A stretch of DNA of 64,000 bases from Branchiostoma belcheri (taxonomy: Eukaryota; Chordata; Leptocardii; Amphioxiformes; Branchiostomatidae): the NCBI RefSeq assembly GCF_001625305.1, contig NW_017802935.1, positions 3,431,599-3,495,598 of the forward strand, given 5' to 3'. A program made the translations under genes and the position numbers. Under the pieces are notes generated by a model that had not been told where the DNA came from, did no database searches, and worked only from the letters and a program-made list of their open reading frames with translations. This document shows, piece by piece, positions 53,302-64,000 of the stretch. Numbering within the stretch: position 1 is the first letter of the stretch; each line of letters begins with the position of its first letter.

Positions 53302-53999
53302 CTGATCACAACTGTCTGTACCCTAAAAATTTCACAACATTATCTAATTTACATACATCAAAGCTATCAATAGCTGCTAATAAAAAGGTCTTTATGTCAT
53401 TGATTCATCAAAGACGACCCCCAGTGAGAACTGAAGGACTTTGAAGAGAAATTGATTGAATGGGAGGAGTTTAGTCAGCTGGGGTGTCTATCATGCAAAT
53501 GAGGGGCGAAGTGTGTGAAAAGCCTCCATTTGCAGCTGAGCCCCCCTCCCCACTCCATCACGTTTGACAGTGGAGTGCCATGTGTCAATACACATAGGTG
53601 TGAAGTGGTGTTGACACATGGAGATCAGGGCTTCTGGCACTGACCCTGTCCTATGGACATTTGTCATATGCTGTGACAGATTTAGACTGTTTTCACTTTC
53701 AAAACTTTTATAACTGCATTTTTAGAGTATAGGAAGTCGAAACCGGTCAAATTGTGTCTCATCGCTGTCATTTTCCCAACGCTACGAATGATGCATTTTC
53801 AGAGTAGATAACACTGATTCAATGGGTTGTCATATGAGTTGTATGATGCCATAAAATAATAACACACTTCACTCTCTTTTTGCTGTAAAGCAGACAGACA
53901 GATAGAACAGTTCTCACAAACAATAATACTAGTAATTTCATCAGAACAGGGTATTGTTACCATACATAGTTCCTTTTTAGACCTTTTCTATATATTGTA

Positions 54000-54345
54000 T
54001 ATATATAGAATACAACACGGGGTATTCCGTATCGCCCGAGGTATCGGCCCGACCGCGGGTCGGATCGCCCGACGGCCGCAGACTCGCGGGAGGGCCGGGA
54101 CCGAGGGCGATGCGGAATACAACGTGTTGTATTTTATTTATATCATACCCACCCAAGAAAACGCGCCTTTCAATGCAAGCTGAGCCAAAAGTTGGTGCCC
54201 CTAAACCCTCAAATGCAACAACATCAATTCCAACGTCCGGATTCTGTATTCGAATTTTCGAAAGGGGCACACGCGGTTAGGGCGAAACGCGTTCGAATCG
54301 TTTTATGGAAGCCATTAAAGCGTTCGATAACGGATCCCCGGTATG
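54000..54345. mobile_element. One-allele insertion with GC-rich palindrome
   Basis: Absent from the second copy. The left part (about 54007-54140) is a palindrome with GAATACAACACGGGGTATTC-type arms around a very GC-rich centre. The right part is related to 50960-51130. The ends and target duplication are blurred by TA repeats. Confidence 0.75.
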
Positions 54346-54495
54346 ATATAATACTTACTACAGACATGGTTTTCAAAGAGCCACATGACTGTCTTGTATC
54401 TGAATTAGATTGACAACAACCATTTCATCCTATTCTTGTATTCTAGAACTTAGTACATCTAGAAGGAATTCAGTTTTAAGCTTTCAAATGATATA

Positions 54496-54745
54496 ATTAG
54501 AAGTTTAGAAAGTTTATTGCAAATACTTGCCCGAGGGCTAATTGCAGTTACAAACAACATAGAAAGAAAATACAGTGGTATGTGAGACTATATCTACTTC
54601 TAACATTATACTATATTCTACAACATGACATGACACTAGTTTTACTGGGTTTGACTTCTTCTTTTTAGGCAATGGAAGACGAATTTACCCACTTCTTCTA
54701 TAATATGTGGGTTCTTTGATTTTAGTAGTAAAATTGTTATATATA
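54496..54745 (-). mobile_element. One-allele retroposon-like insertion
   Basis: Absent from the second copy and flanked by ATATAATT on both sides. TTTATTGCAAATACTTGCCC at its start reads, inverted, as a 3' UTR with an AATAAA signal. Confidence 0.7.
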
Positions 54746-55333
54746 ATTGTCAGAAAGAGGGTACAGTAATTGACAAGACACTATAGCTTGATTCTTTAAA
54801 GCTCTTAGCAGCTAAGCTCCATATAACTAATAATTACTTTCCTTGTGGTTTTAATAATTATATTCAATATTGTAGCTACCTGTAATTCAAGGGTTCTCAA
54901 CCCAATACAAATTGGCAACAATAAGAGGCCAAGGTATGAACAGTAACAGTTTTTACACATGCTTCATAGAATCCTACAAACCCCCACTGACACCCTCCTG
55001 TCAAGAACACTCAATATAACCTGACAAGCTGTCTTTCTAATATTGATGGTGCGTAAACCCTTGAACACTAATACAGCGAGATAAGCATCACACCAATATG
55101 GTCGGCCGATCTACTTTGCAGAAGGCGTTCGGGTGCGTCTTATTGCCCAATTCACATTCATGTCACCGCTACGCTCGCAAGCAATATCATCTTCCTACAG
55201 TCAATTGGCCACGGATAGTAAGAATCAGATACGGAAAACCGTAACCGCAAATCGCCTTCCAGGTTTTGTCGACATAAACAAACAAGAAAAAGACTACATG
55301 CTTACACAAGGATAGATCATGATACAACAATAC

Positions 55334-55443
55334 CTTGTTAGGAGGTCTGTACGTGTTGTGTTAAAGGCGGTAGAGAGGGAGGTCCCTTCAGCACCAGGGA
55401 CAGGCATTGTCAAAATGAACAGTGACCTCAGTGCAGACTTCAT
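55334..55443 (-). CDS. trio: Candidate first exon N1, allelic copy 1
   Basis: Same length (110 nt) and frame as the copy at 57187-57296, differing near the end (DLLT instead of DLQT), with donor AAG|GTATTG. If the duplication is an assembly artefact, only one of the two loci is real. Confidence 0.28.
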
Positions 55444-55731
55444 GGATTAGGGACTGTCTCAAAACATTTTATGTCTAGTGGAAATCCATTTCTTTTGCAC
55501 CCCCTAATGCTGTTATCGCACCTCTGATGTCTATCCATTCTATACCAAGGAGCTATATTTCATTTGCCAGCTAGTAAAACGGTTTTTCATCAAAGTCTAA
55601 TTTCTCAAGGATAAGTGATAAGAAACAAGTGCTAGTCCATGATGTTAGAGTAATTTCTTGAATGACATCCTAAGGTTGAAGGTTTCTTGTAGGGAAGAGC
55701 ACAGGACAAGATAGCAATCAGAGCCCTGAAT

Positions 55732-55751
55732 NNNNNNNNNNNNNNNNNNNN
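55732..55751. other. Assembly gap (20 N)
   Basis: Twenty undetermined bases separate the two near-identical blocks. The size is a placeholder. Confidence 0.99.
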
Positions 55752-57585
55752 CTCTACACTCCTACTGATCACAACTGTCTGTACCCTAAAAATTTCACAA
55801 CATTATCTAATTTACATACATCAAAGCTATCAATAGCTGCTAATAAAAAGGTCTTTACGTCATTGATTCATCAAAGACGACCCCCTGTGAGAAATGAAGG
55901 ACTTTGAAGAGAAATTGATTGAATGGGAGGAGTTTAGTCAGCTGGGGTGTCTATCATGCAAATGAGGGACGAAGTGTGTGAAAAGCCTCCATTTGCAGCT
56001 GAGCCCCCCTCCCCACTCCATCATGTTTGACAGTGGAGTGCCATGTGTCAATACACATAGGTGTGAAGTGGTGTTGACACATGGAGATCAGGGCTTCTGC
56101 CATTGACCCTGTCCTGTGGACATTTGTCATCTCTTGTGACAGGTTTGAACTGGTTTCACTTTCAAAACTAACTGCATTTTCAGAGTATAGAAACCAGTCA
56201 AATTCTGTCTCACCGCTGTCATTTTCCCAACGCTACGAATGATGCATTTTCAGAGTAGATAACACTGATTCAATGGGTTGTCATAAAGAGTTGTACTATG
56301 ATGCCATAAAATAATAACAGACTTCACTCTCTTTTTGCTGTAAAGCAGACAGACAGATAGAACAGTTATCACAAACAATAATACTAGTAATTTCATCAGA
56401 ACAGGGTATTGTTACCATACATAGTTCCTTTTTAGACCTTTTCTATATATTGTATATTACTTACTACAGACATGGTTTTCAAAGAGCCACATGACAGTCT
56501 TGTATCTGAATTAGATTGACAACAACCATTTCATCCTATTCTTGTATTCTAGAACTTAGTACATCTAGAAGGACTTCAGTTTTAAGCTTTCAAATGATAT
56601 AATTGTCAGAAAGAGGGTATAGTAATTGACAAGACACTATAGCTTGATTCAGATCTTTAAAGCTGTTAGCAGCTAAGCTCCATATAACTAATAATTACTT
56701 TCCTTGTGGTTTTAATAATTATATTCAATATTGTAGCTACCTGTAATTCAAGGGTTCTCAACCCAATACAAATTGGCAACAATAAGAGGCCAAGGTATGA
56801 ACAGTAACAGTTTTTACACATACTTCATAGAATCCTACAAACCCCCACTGACACCCTCCTGTCAAGAACACTCAATATAACCTGACAAGCTGTCTTTCTA
56901 ATATTGATGGTGCGTAAACCCTTGAACACTAATACAGCGAGATAAGCATCACACCAATATGGTCGGCCGATCTACTTTGCAGAAGGCGTTCGGGTGCGTC
57001 TTATTGCCCAATTCACATTCATGTCACCGCTACGCTCGCAAGCAATATCATCTTCCTACAGTCAATTGGCCACGGATAGTAAGAATCAGATACGGGAAAC
57101 CGTAACCGCAAATCGCCTTCCAGGTTTTGTCGACATAAACAAACAAGAAAAAGACTACATGCTTACATAACGATAGATAGTGATACCTTGTCTGGAGGTC
57201 TGTACGTGTTGTGTTAAAGGCGGTAGAGAGGGAGGTCCCTTCAGCACCAGGGACAGGCATTGTCAAAATGAACAGTGACCTCAGTGCAGACTTCATGGAT
57301 TAGGGACTGTCTCAAAACATTTTATGTCTAGTGGAAATCCATTTCTTTTGCACCCCCTAATGCTGTTATCGCACCTCTGATGTCTATTCCATTCTATACC
57401 AAGGAGCTATATTTCATTTGCCAGCTAGTAAAACGGTTTTTCATCAAAGTCTAATTTCTCAAGGATAAGTGATAAGAAACAAGTGCTAGTCCATGATGTT
57501 AGAGTAATTTTCTTGAATGACATCCTAAGGTTGAAGGTTTCTTGAGGGAAGAGCACAGGACAAGATAGCAATCAGAGCCCTGAAT
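55752..57585. repeat. Block duplicated across the gap, copy 2
   Basis: Begins at CTCTACACTCCTACTGATCA, equivalent to 53289, and runs to the point equivalent to 55731, after which unique sequence follows. The stretch 57586-58890 shows no gene. Confidence 0.92.
57187..57296 (-). CDS. trio: Candidate first exon N1, allelic copy 2
   Basis: MKSALRSLFILTMPVPGAEG, then TSLSTAFNTTRTDLQT plus AG and the donor GTATCA. The two-base overhang fits exon N2 (AG|T). The same ORF, with one residue change, sits at 55334-55443 in the other copy of a duplicated block. The hydrophobic start is not a convincing signal peptide. Conservation between the copies is weak evidence because they are probably alleles. Confidence 0.28.
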
Positions 57586-58892
57586 GCCGTGGAGAGGAGA
57601 CCTTGACACCAGCTCAAAGCTTAAGGAGCCAGTTTCCAAAATTCATCAATGTGACTGGCGACAGAGATCGTTGGCTTGTGCACAAATGAATTCTCGGGAG
57701 TATCTGGTGTCAAAAATGACATACGAGGTGAATGGAAATGATAAAACAATACGCCATATCGCTACTGCCTCGCCAAATGCAATTATTTATATTTTCTGAT
57801 AGAATAATCTATAGGAGAGCCATATATTGAAGGATGCGTTATCACCGCATCTACATTTTATGATATTTTCTATCGAGGTCAATATGTAATTTGAAAACTG
57901 CTTTAGAATTCAATTGGACTGCATTTCAAAGTGATATGGAAAACATAACAGAATGTTTGTATCCCTTTTAAATATAAGAAAAACCTCTGAGCCACAATTA
58001 AATCAATTATATATCAAGTCATATACAAAGAAATACATGATCACATTTATTGTACTTACTCAATGACTGTACCATGCATTATGGAAATATTGGATGGCAA
58101 ATTAAATGTAGATAATTGTACAATACATAATGTACAATAGAGACATCAAAAGCTTTTGTCAAAAACCTTTGATGTGTTACTTAAATATCATACTAAAGTG
58201 CACATTGATTACAGTAACACAGTAGAAATACATGCATGTAGACATGCTAAATTACAAAAAGCATGTAGCTTAATTGTCTTACATTATAGGCAAATGGTTT
58301 GAGCAACCGACCATACAATCTTGTAAATTATACATATCATGATACATGTATCAGCAACAGCAGATGCTACGGTACATTTAAAAATTAGGGTACTTTGACA
58401 TAACAGCCCAGATTTGGTTACTAGCAAAATGATAGATGAACGATTTTGCAGAAAATCACAAAGCGTACTTGCCTGGTGTTGAGAATGGTCCCAGTTTTAC
58501 ATGTTGTAAATGAGTGTGTCCAACACAACAAAGAGCTAGCACCCCATGGTCCCAACTCACTGGACAAAACTCCACACGAACACTATACATCAGTAAATCT
58601 CACTTTTCTCAACCCCACTCAACACGGGACCTCACGCTCCGCTAACTAGGTCCCACAAACAACTCGTAAAATGAGATGATGTGGAAAAAAGGAGAGGACA
58701 CATCCAGGTACAGAGGAGAACAAAGGAACAGTGAGAGCACTGAAATGGTCTCCCCGAGGGAACTGTGTTCAGAGACCAGAACACCTGCAGTCCCATCAGT
58801 TATGTACCTGTTGGCATGAAGTAGGGGGTTCCTGGGGAGTACCCTAAAATTCTAAATAAATGCAACACTACTGCAACCACTGTTAGCCTCCA

Positions 58893-59051
58893 CCAGACTC
58901 CTTTTGCAGGCTGATAGATAGTACAAATTGGCCTAAAAAGGGAATGTCATTGGCCAGAGGAGATGGCTGCCATAGAATCTCCAGTTTCCCTGTGCAGGCA
59001 AACTGGAGAGGCCAATTTCTACTATTTATCAGCCTGCAAAAGGAGTCTGGT
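58893..59051. mobile_element. Fold-back MITE
   Basis: Arms CTCCACCAGACTCCTTTTGC with AGGCTGATAGATAGTA are repeated inverted at 59010-59051. Confidence 0.8.
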
Positions 59052-59604
59052 GAAGACTAAACCACTGTATACAAGATGCAAAATGTATAAATGCAGTGAA
59101 CAGTTACACTAACATTTTCGGCCTCTCAGTTCATGTTTACTTCTTTGCAAATATACAGTAACTGTACAGGCATTAAAAATGAATTCTTATGCACTAAACA
59201 GAAGCTAGAATACAGTACAAGGAATAGCTTAGAAAGGTAGACTTAATGCTACACTACTGCTGCCCATTTCAATGCCAGAATAGGAATCAGAGTCCATTGA
59301 ACTACTTTCAATCAATCTTATCCAAGACCAGTAATCCTGAACCTCCTTAGCCATAGCACACAAAGCCATGTATTCTAGCACAAATGTCATTGGTTTTCAA
59401 AATGTGACACTCAAACTCTAGCCATTAATCAGCCAATGGGGGGCAAGATGACAAATGGTTAATGCTACCTTTGGGTAGAGTGTCCCAATCTGCATAAAAC
59501 CTTCCATGAATCTGTCAGTGGTGCCCTTGAACTCTGGAAGCCTCTAAACAAATCATCACATTTTTGGTGACAACTGCCATGAATATTTATCATCACTGAT
59601 ATCC

Positions 59605-59830
59605 GTAAGAAAATTCAAACTCTACTACTGGATCAGTTACGGATTTTTATTTCCGGACGTTTCGAGTGACATCCATCACTCTTCTTCAGCGTCACAAATG
59701 AACACTGAACACAAATGTCACTCGAAACGTCCGGAAATAAAAATCCGTAACTGATCCAGTAGTAGAGTTTGAATTTTCTTACGAGTATCGTTTACCTGGA
59801 TGTCTAACCTTCATCAACGCATCACTGATA
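59605..59830 (-). mobile_element. Penelope-like fragment, inverted arms, hammerhead-like core
   Basis: Minus strand 59689-59656 reads CTGAAGA, a perfect hairpin GAGTGA/TCACTC, then GAAACGTC. Arms with ACGTTTCGAGTGAC lie inverted at 59656-59670 and 59727-59745. Its end matches 23030-23060. The stretch 59831-60840 shows nothing else. Confidence 0.7.
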
Positions 59831-60847
59831 TCATTACTCAGATATTATAGATTTTGAAACAGTTCAAATTTCACTCCTTTTTTCTCATTCTATTGAAATC
59901 TAATGTACAATACCCCAAATAATATGTTTATTTCTAAATAAATACTCAACAGACATCCCTCAGATACAAGCTTAGAAAGGAAAACTTACATTTACTTGAT
60001 CATATTTAATTCACAACTTAGACATTGATCACTACAGAAACGGCCTAATTAAAAGATATGGGTTATCATACAATACATAAAGCTTTAACATAATCTATAT
60101 AAATATCACAGAGTGACAATCAAATTTATCAGCAACAGCAAGGTCAACACACTTGAGATTCATTTGGGACAAATAAACTAAAAGCAACTGTTTTAAATCT
60201 ACAAGAACATCTTGATAATATTTTCCACATTGCAAGGATTTATGCTTTTTATGTGGTAATGCTGTGGAATAAGACTTCTAAGAATATAGGGATTTTGTTT
60301 TTTTGCCTACGGCTATAGGCTTAGGCTTAGTGAAATGCTCTATACAATACACCTGAAAGCACTGAATTCCTGTTGAATTCATATGTTTATCTTCTCCCTA
60401 ATGTATCAAAAATGAAGAAAGTATTTTTTCAATCACTGCAATAAGTCAAAAGCAAAACAAAATAAAATGATGTCTCTGATTAAAAAAATAATAATAATAA
60501 AGTAGGTGTACCATATGATTGATAGCTTTTATTTTTAGTTTCCATTTTTTGCCATAAACTGACCTGCAAAAGAACTGAAATTTTCTACAATAGAACCTAC
60601 TATGACATTACATCTGACATGTGATTGATTGCACTTTTTTAACATTATCATATCACAGCAACATTACTCATGCAAGTAGGACATTTGCTTTGGAATTCCC
60701 GAAAAAAAATATGACCCCTTCTCCCAAACATCTACTGAAACATCTACATCCTGGAGAACTATTTTTCATTTGTTGGCAGCCTTGTCAATCCTAACTTGAT
60801 GAAAGGTTTGAGGAGGCTTTTGTGGGGTCATATCGTCTCCTCTCAGG

Positions 60848-61215
60848 GCTGGAAATACTGGGTGCATGTGCACCTTAGTGCAACCAAAATTGGAGCTGTG
60901 CACCAAATATTTTTCTGTGGATACACTGGTGCGCCCAAACATTTTTGTACATATTTTTTTTTACATACTAAATGTATAATAGTATACAGGATATTCTTGG
61001 AATCTGTCAGAAAAATAAAATCTTTGTTGTAATAGTTCTGCAAGATTTTGAAGTTAGCTCACATTTCATATTCAAGCTAAGAAGAGGAGCAGCAAGATCT
61101 GTAATCTGGTTTTGTTGTGTATGGTGCACCCAAAAGATTTTTTGTACACCAAATTTTTTAGGTTGGGTGCACCAGTGTACCTATTCCCAAAAATGAATTT
61201 GAAGCCTTGGCTCTG
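60848..61215. mobile_element. hAT-like MITE, second copy
   Basis: CAGGGCTGGAAATACTGGGT, GGTGCACCCAAAAGATTTTTT and a decayed GAAGCCTTGG end align with 42116-42424. Confidence 0.75.
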
Positions 61216-61579
61216 AATGGTACATTCCCTGGCGGAACGACATGACAAACGTACCCAGGCAATAATTTGATTAGTGAAAGTGCTGTAAATGAGTAATATG
61301 TTAGCAATTCGGGAGGCGTGGCGTCTACGCTTGGATGGGGTCAAATCAGCCGTGCCATTACCTCATACTGTCTGTTGTTGGGGACAGAAAAGGTGGATTA
61401 TCTTTCCCTTCACACAATAGGAACGTTTGTAATACGGTCAACAATATTTTTTATTTGACAATGTTACAAGAGTTCAGTTTCAGACAAGGTTTTCTGTGTA
61501 CGGGCTCATTTAGAATTTTAAAATTCATATGGTGTATCTGATTTTGTTTGATTTTACATACAGATATGTTACTTGCTCT

Positions 61580-62115
61580 GTATATCTACACCGGTGACCA
61601 CCAAACAAAAGACAGAGGTGCTAACATTTTTTGAAAAGTACCAATGAATGCTCAAACATAAATATTCAATTTTAACAGTTCTCTTGATCATAAAACTATG
61701 TGGGCATTGCAAAGATACCGTGTACTCCATAAATTCATATTGTCACACTGGTAATGACTACAAAGGCAACCACCGCTAACTTCTGTTTTAGAAGTAAATG
61801 TACCTGAGTAACAAAAATATTGGCATATTGAAAAGCTCTCTTAATGTAAAACAAAGTGGAGAGTTGCAGAGATACATGTACCATGCAACCTTAATATTTT
61901 ACACCAGCAACGACTACAGTGCAGACAAAGGCAAAAACCTCTGACACTTTTTTAAAAGTACCGGTGACATAAATATTGGGATTTCAAAAAGCTCTCTTAA
62001 CGCTAAAACTGTGTTGGGAGTTGTAAAGCAACAATATAGTCCATATATTTACGCCGGTAATCACTATATTACAGACACAGACAAATACCTCTGACACTAT
62101 ATTAAAGGTTCCCAG
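61580..62115. repeat. Degenerate tandem repeat, about 165 bp
   Basis: Three or more units share AAAGCTCTCTTAA, GACTACA and CTCTGACAC with (A/T)AAAAGTACC. The stretch 62116-64000 shows no supportable feature. Confidence 0.7.
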
Positions 62116-64000
62116 TGCTACCATGTCCCCTGTAGGGTACCTATGCACAATGTCTGTGGAGTTACATACTAAAACCTTTGTTTCCAACCGCCAAGCGAGA
62201 CGGCACGCTGACAAGCGGTAGGGATAATAACAGGGCAGGCGTCCATTACCGTATTTTGTACTGTCTGTGGGTACTCATTAAATCTCTGCATTTTCTGTAA
62301 AACAACCAACACGAGGCTAACAAAAGGGCTAATTGACTTGTTGACAATGTCTTACCTGGAGTGAATATAACTCTAAAAACTAACAAATAAAATATCTTGT
62401 ATCTTGTTCATGATACCATTTTTCACCATTATAAAAATCACACTTAAATGTCTTCATAAAATTAACATAATACCTACTATTCAATTTGGAAAGAAAGCCA
62501 GAAATATTATGTAGGTTTCGGTTTTAGGTGCATTGTTAGAATAATTTGCATCATACATAGTACAGATCCAGTAGTCACACTGTTGCATTGATATCATTGA
62601 TTTATGTACAATATTCTATCAAAATACTTGGTTTCTCACAACCCCCAAAAATTGAAATTCTGGACGAATGGGTATACTAGTAATAACAATTACTGCACTA
62701 TGATACTATCATAACCAGTGAGTCAGACCATTTTACCCCAATTTGATCAAATCCAAAATCTATTAGTCGAGTCAGAAATAAATGGCTCCAACACGTAGTT
62801 ATATTTATCTAACAAGGTCACACGCATTCCAGAAAATTACTTCTATCTCCAACCATCATCTAGATAATGTGAGCTACCAGAAATTACCTTATATGAGAAA
62901 TCGCTGCAGGAAAATTTGGCTACAATACTATGGCAAACCATTTCTAAATATTAAAAGTAGAGACAGAAATTCATGTTAACATATCTAGAGCCACACACAG
63001 TACACATTTAGTCACATATATCTAATAGGCCTTAGGACGTGCTTTTGGCGCTATCCTATCGCTCTGTACTGATCGGTCAAATTCATAATTTCATACCGTT
63101 GGCAGCAAGAAGCTTAAACGGATTGGAGGGATTCAATAAGAATAATATTACACGATAGATAACTGCCTTACCTAGCAGCTTTCTGAAGAAAAAGGTGCAT
63201 TCCCAGGTGAGCTATTTCCACATGTTGTCATCGTTATAAAAATACCTGCCTGACTCCCGACCATGCACGTCCCAACAAAGGTGACTAAACATCCAAATTG
63301 TGGCCACCCTGGGGAAAGTGTTGTTATCACATTTGGGACCTACCACTTTCAGGAGGGGTGACCATACGTGATGCACAAATACTGACAGGTAGAATATAGC
63401 ATCTAAATTGATATTGCATCATCATGTATGCTTGAACACGCACAAGCTGTCATAAATTCATTTCTGTCATTTCTTGCATCTTCTTTGCAAGAGGTACTGA
63501 ATTTATACAGTAACTATTAATGGCTTCAGTACATCCCAGAAGAATATAATGGGAACAGCTGAACCGAAATGATAAAATCTATTCAACAATATAAAAAAAA
63601 ACACTGAAAAACAAGAAAATATAAAGGAGAAAATAAACCAAGGAACAGCAGATTCAATGTTTCAGAATACCGTCATTGTATTGCCTATTTTCTTCACAAC
63701 AAATATTGGAAACCCCCTTTGCACCCTTGCCCTGGACAATTTCCCAATTCAGCTCTGAAGTCAGTAAATCCAGTCTGAGACTAGCGATGTCCCCAAGGCC
63801 TTTACCTGTCTCAGGCTTTTGTACAATCAGCCCTCGTTAGAACTAATTTGTACGGCAGAAACCCTACTTTGCATACTGATGTTCCTCCAGGCTACATCCA
63901 CCCAGATTATGTCTTCTCTTGCAGAAAATTAAAGCAGCTTACTTCAGATCTAAACAATTATTTGCTTTAAATAGAAGTATAAATCTTCTGATTTTCCTCT

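Larger units (their letters stand above)
53289..55731. repeat. Block duplicated across the gap, copy 1
   Basis: Near-identical to 55752-57585 apart from scattered substitutions and two extra segments (about 54000-54345 and 54496-54745). The pattern fits allelic contigs placed end to end. Confidence 0.92.

Noticed and set aside
57584..57799. Plus-strand ORF after the duplicated block
   Set aside because: No similarity to known families and no splice or promoter context.
63174..63184. 11-nt microexon between a good acceptor and a GTAAGG donor on the minus strand
   Set aside because: Not a multiple of three, no neighbouring exons identified, and such pairs are common by chance.

Overview
The window is eukaryotic and almost certainly from an invertebrate chordate genome, most likely a lancelet (Branchiostoma). 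This rests on AT-rich introns, a single intron-rich gene whose protein closely resembles the vertebrate Trio and Kalirin proteins, and a dense mix of short non-autonomous transposons, truncated LINEs, a tRNA-type SINE and Penelope-like fragments. The species is an inference.

The window is dominated by one gene on the minus strand, an ortholog of TRIO/KALRN (dual Rho guanine-nucleotide exchange factor). I placed 33 exons between 50729 and 17. Every consecutive pair has compatible codon phase, and together they encode about 1,630 residues. In transcript order: six or so spectrin-type repeats (exons 1-12, 50729-40567), a short charged linker (exon 13), the first DH domain (exons 14-17, 39749-38164), the first PH domain (exons 18-21, 37255-33784, with an optional 18-nt microexon at 34845-34862), a serine-rich linker (exons 22-23), one SH3 exon (21256-21016), a variable linker (exons 25-30, 10858-2731), the second DH domain (exons 31-32, 2167-979) and the start of the second PH domain (exon 33, 188-17). 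The Sec14/CRAL-TRIO domain and the first spectrin repeats are not visible upstream. The rest of PH2 and any Ig or kinase domains lie beyond the left edge.

Two very large introns (about 10 kb each) flank the SH3 exon. They hold three candidate alternative first exons: 27367-27296 and 24999-24892, both in phase with the SH3 exon, and 17284-17215, in phase with exon 25. Each starts with ATG, ends in a good 5' splice site and would give a short protein carrying only the second GEF module. This fits the known use of internal promoters in Trio and Kalirin. A weaker candidate pair (57296-57187 or its copy 55443-55334, then 53301-53232) could supply an alternative amino terminus upstream of the spectrin exons.

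The introns hold at least two 9-bp-TSD inverted-repeat elements, a PIF/Harbinger-like MITE with TAA target duplication, two hAT-like MITEs (one with an exact 8-bp target duplication), fold-back elements, several LINE 3' ends and three Penelope-like fragments with hammerhead-ribozyme-like cores. There are also many short tandem duplications, several of which copy an exon edge with its splice site. Around 55.7 kb, 20 Ns separate two nearly identical blocks (53289-55731 and 55752-57585). This looks like two allelic contigs that were not merged, and it exposes two insertions present in one allele only. No convincing gene was found on the plus strand, and no tRNA, rRNA or CRISPR features were found.
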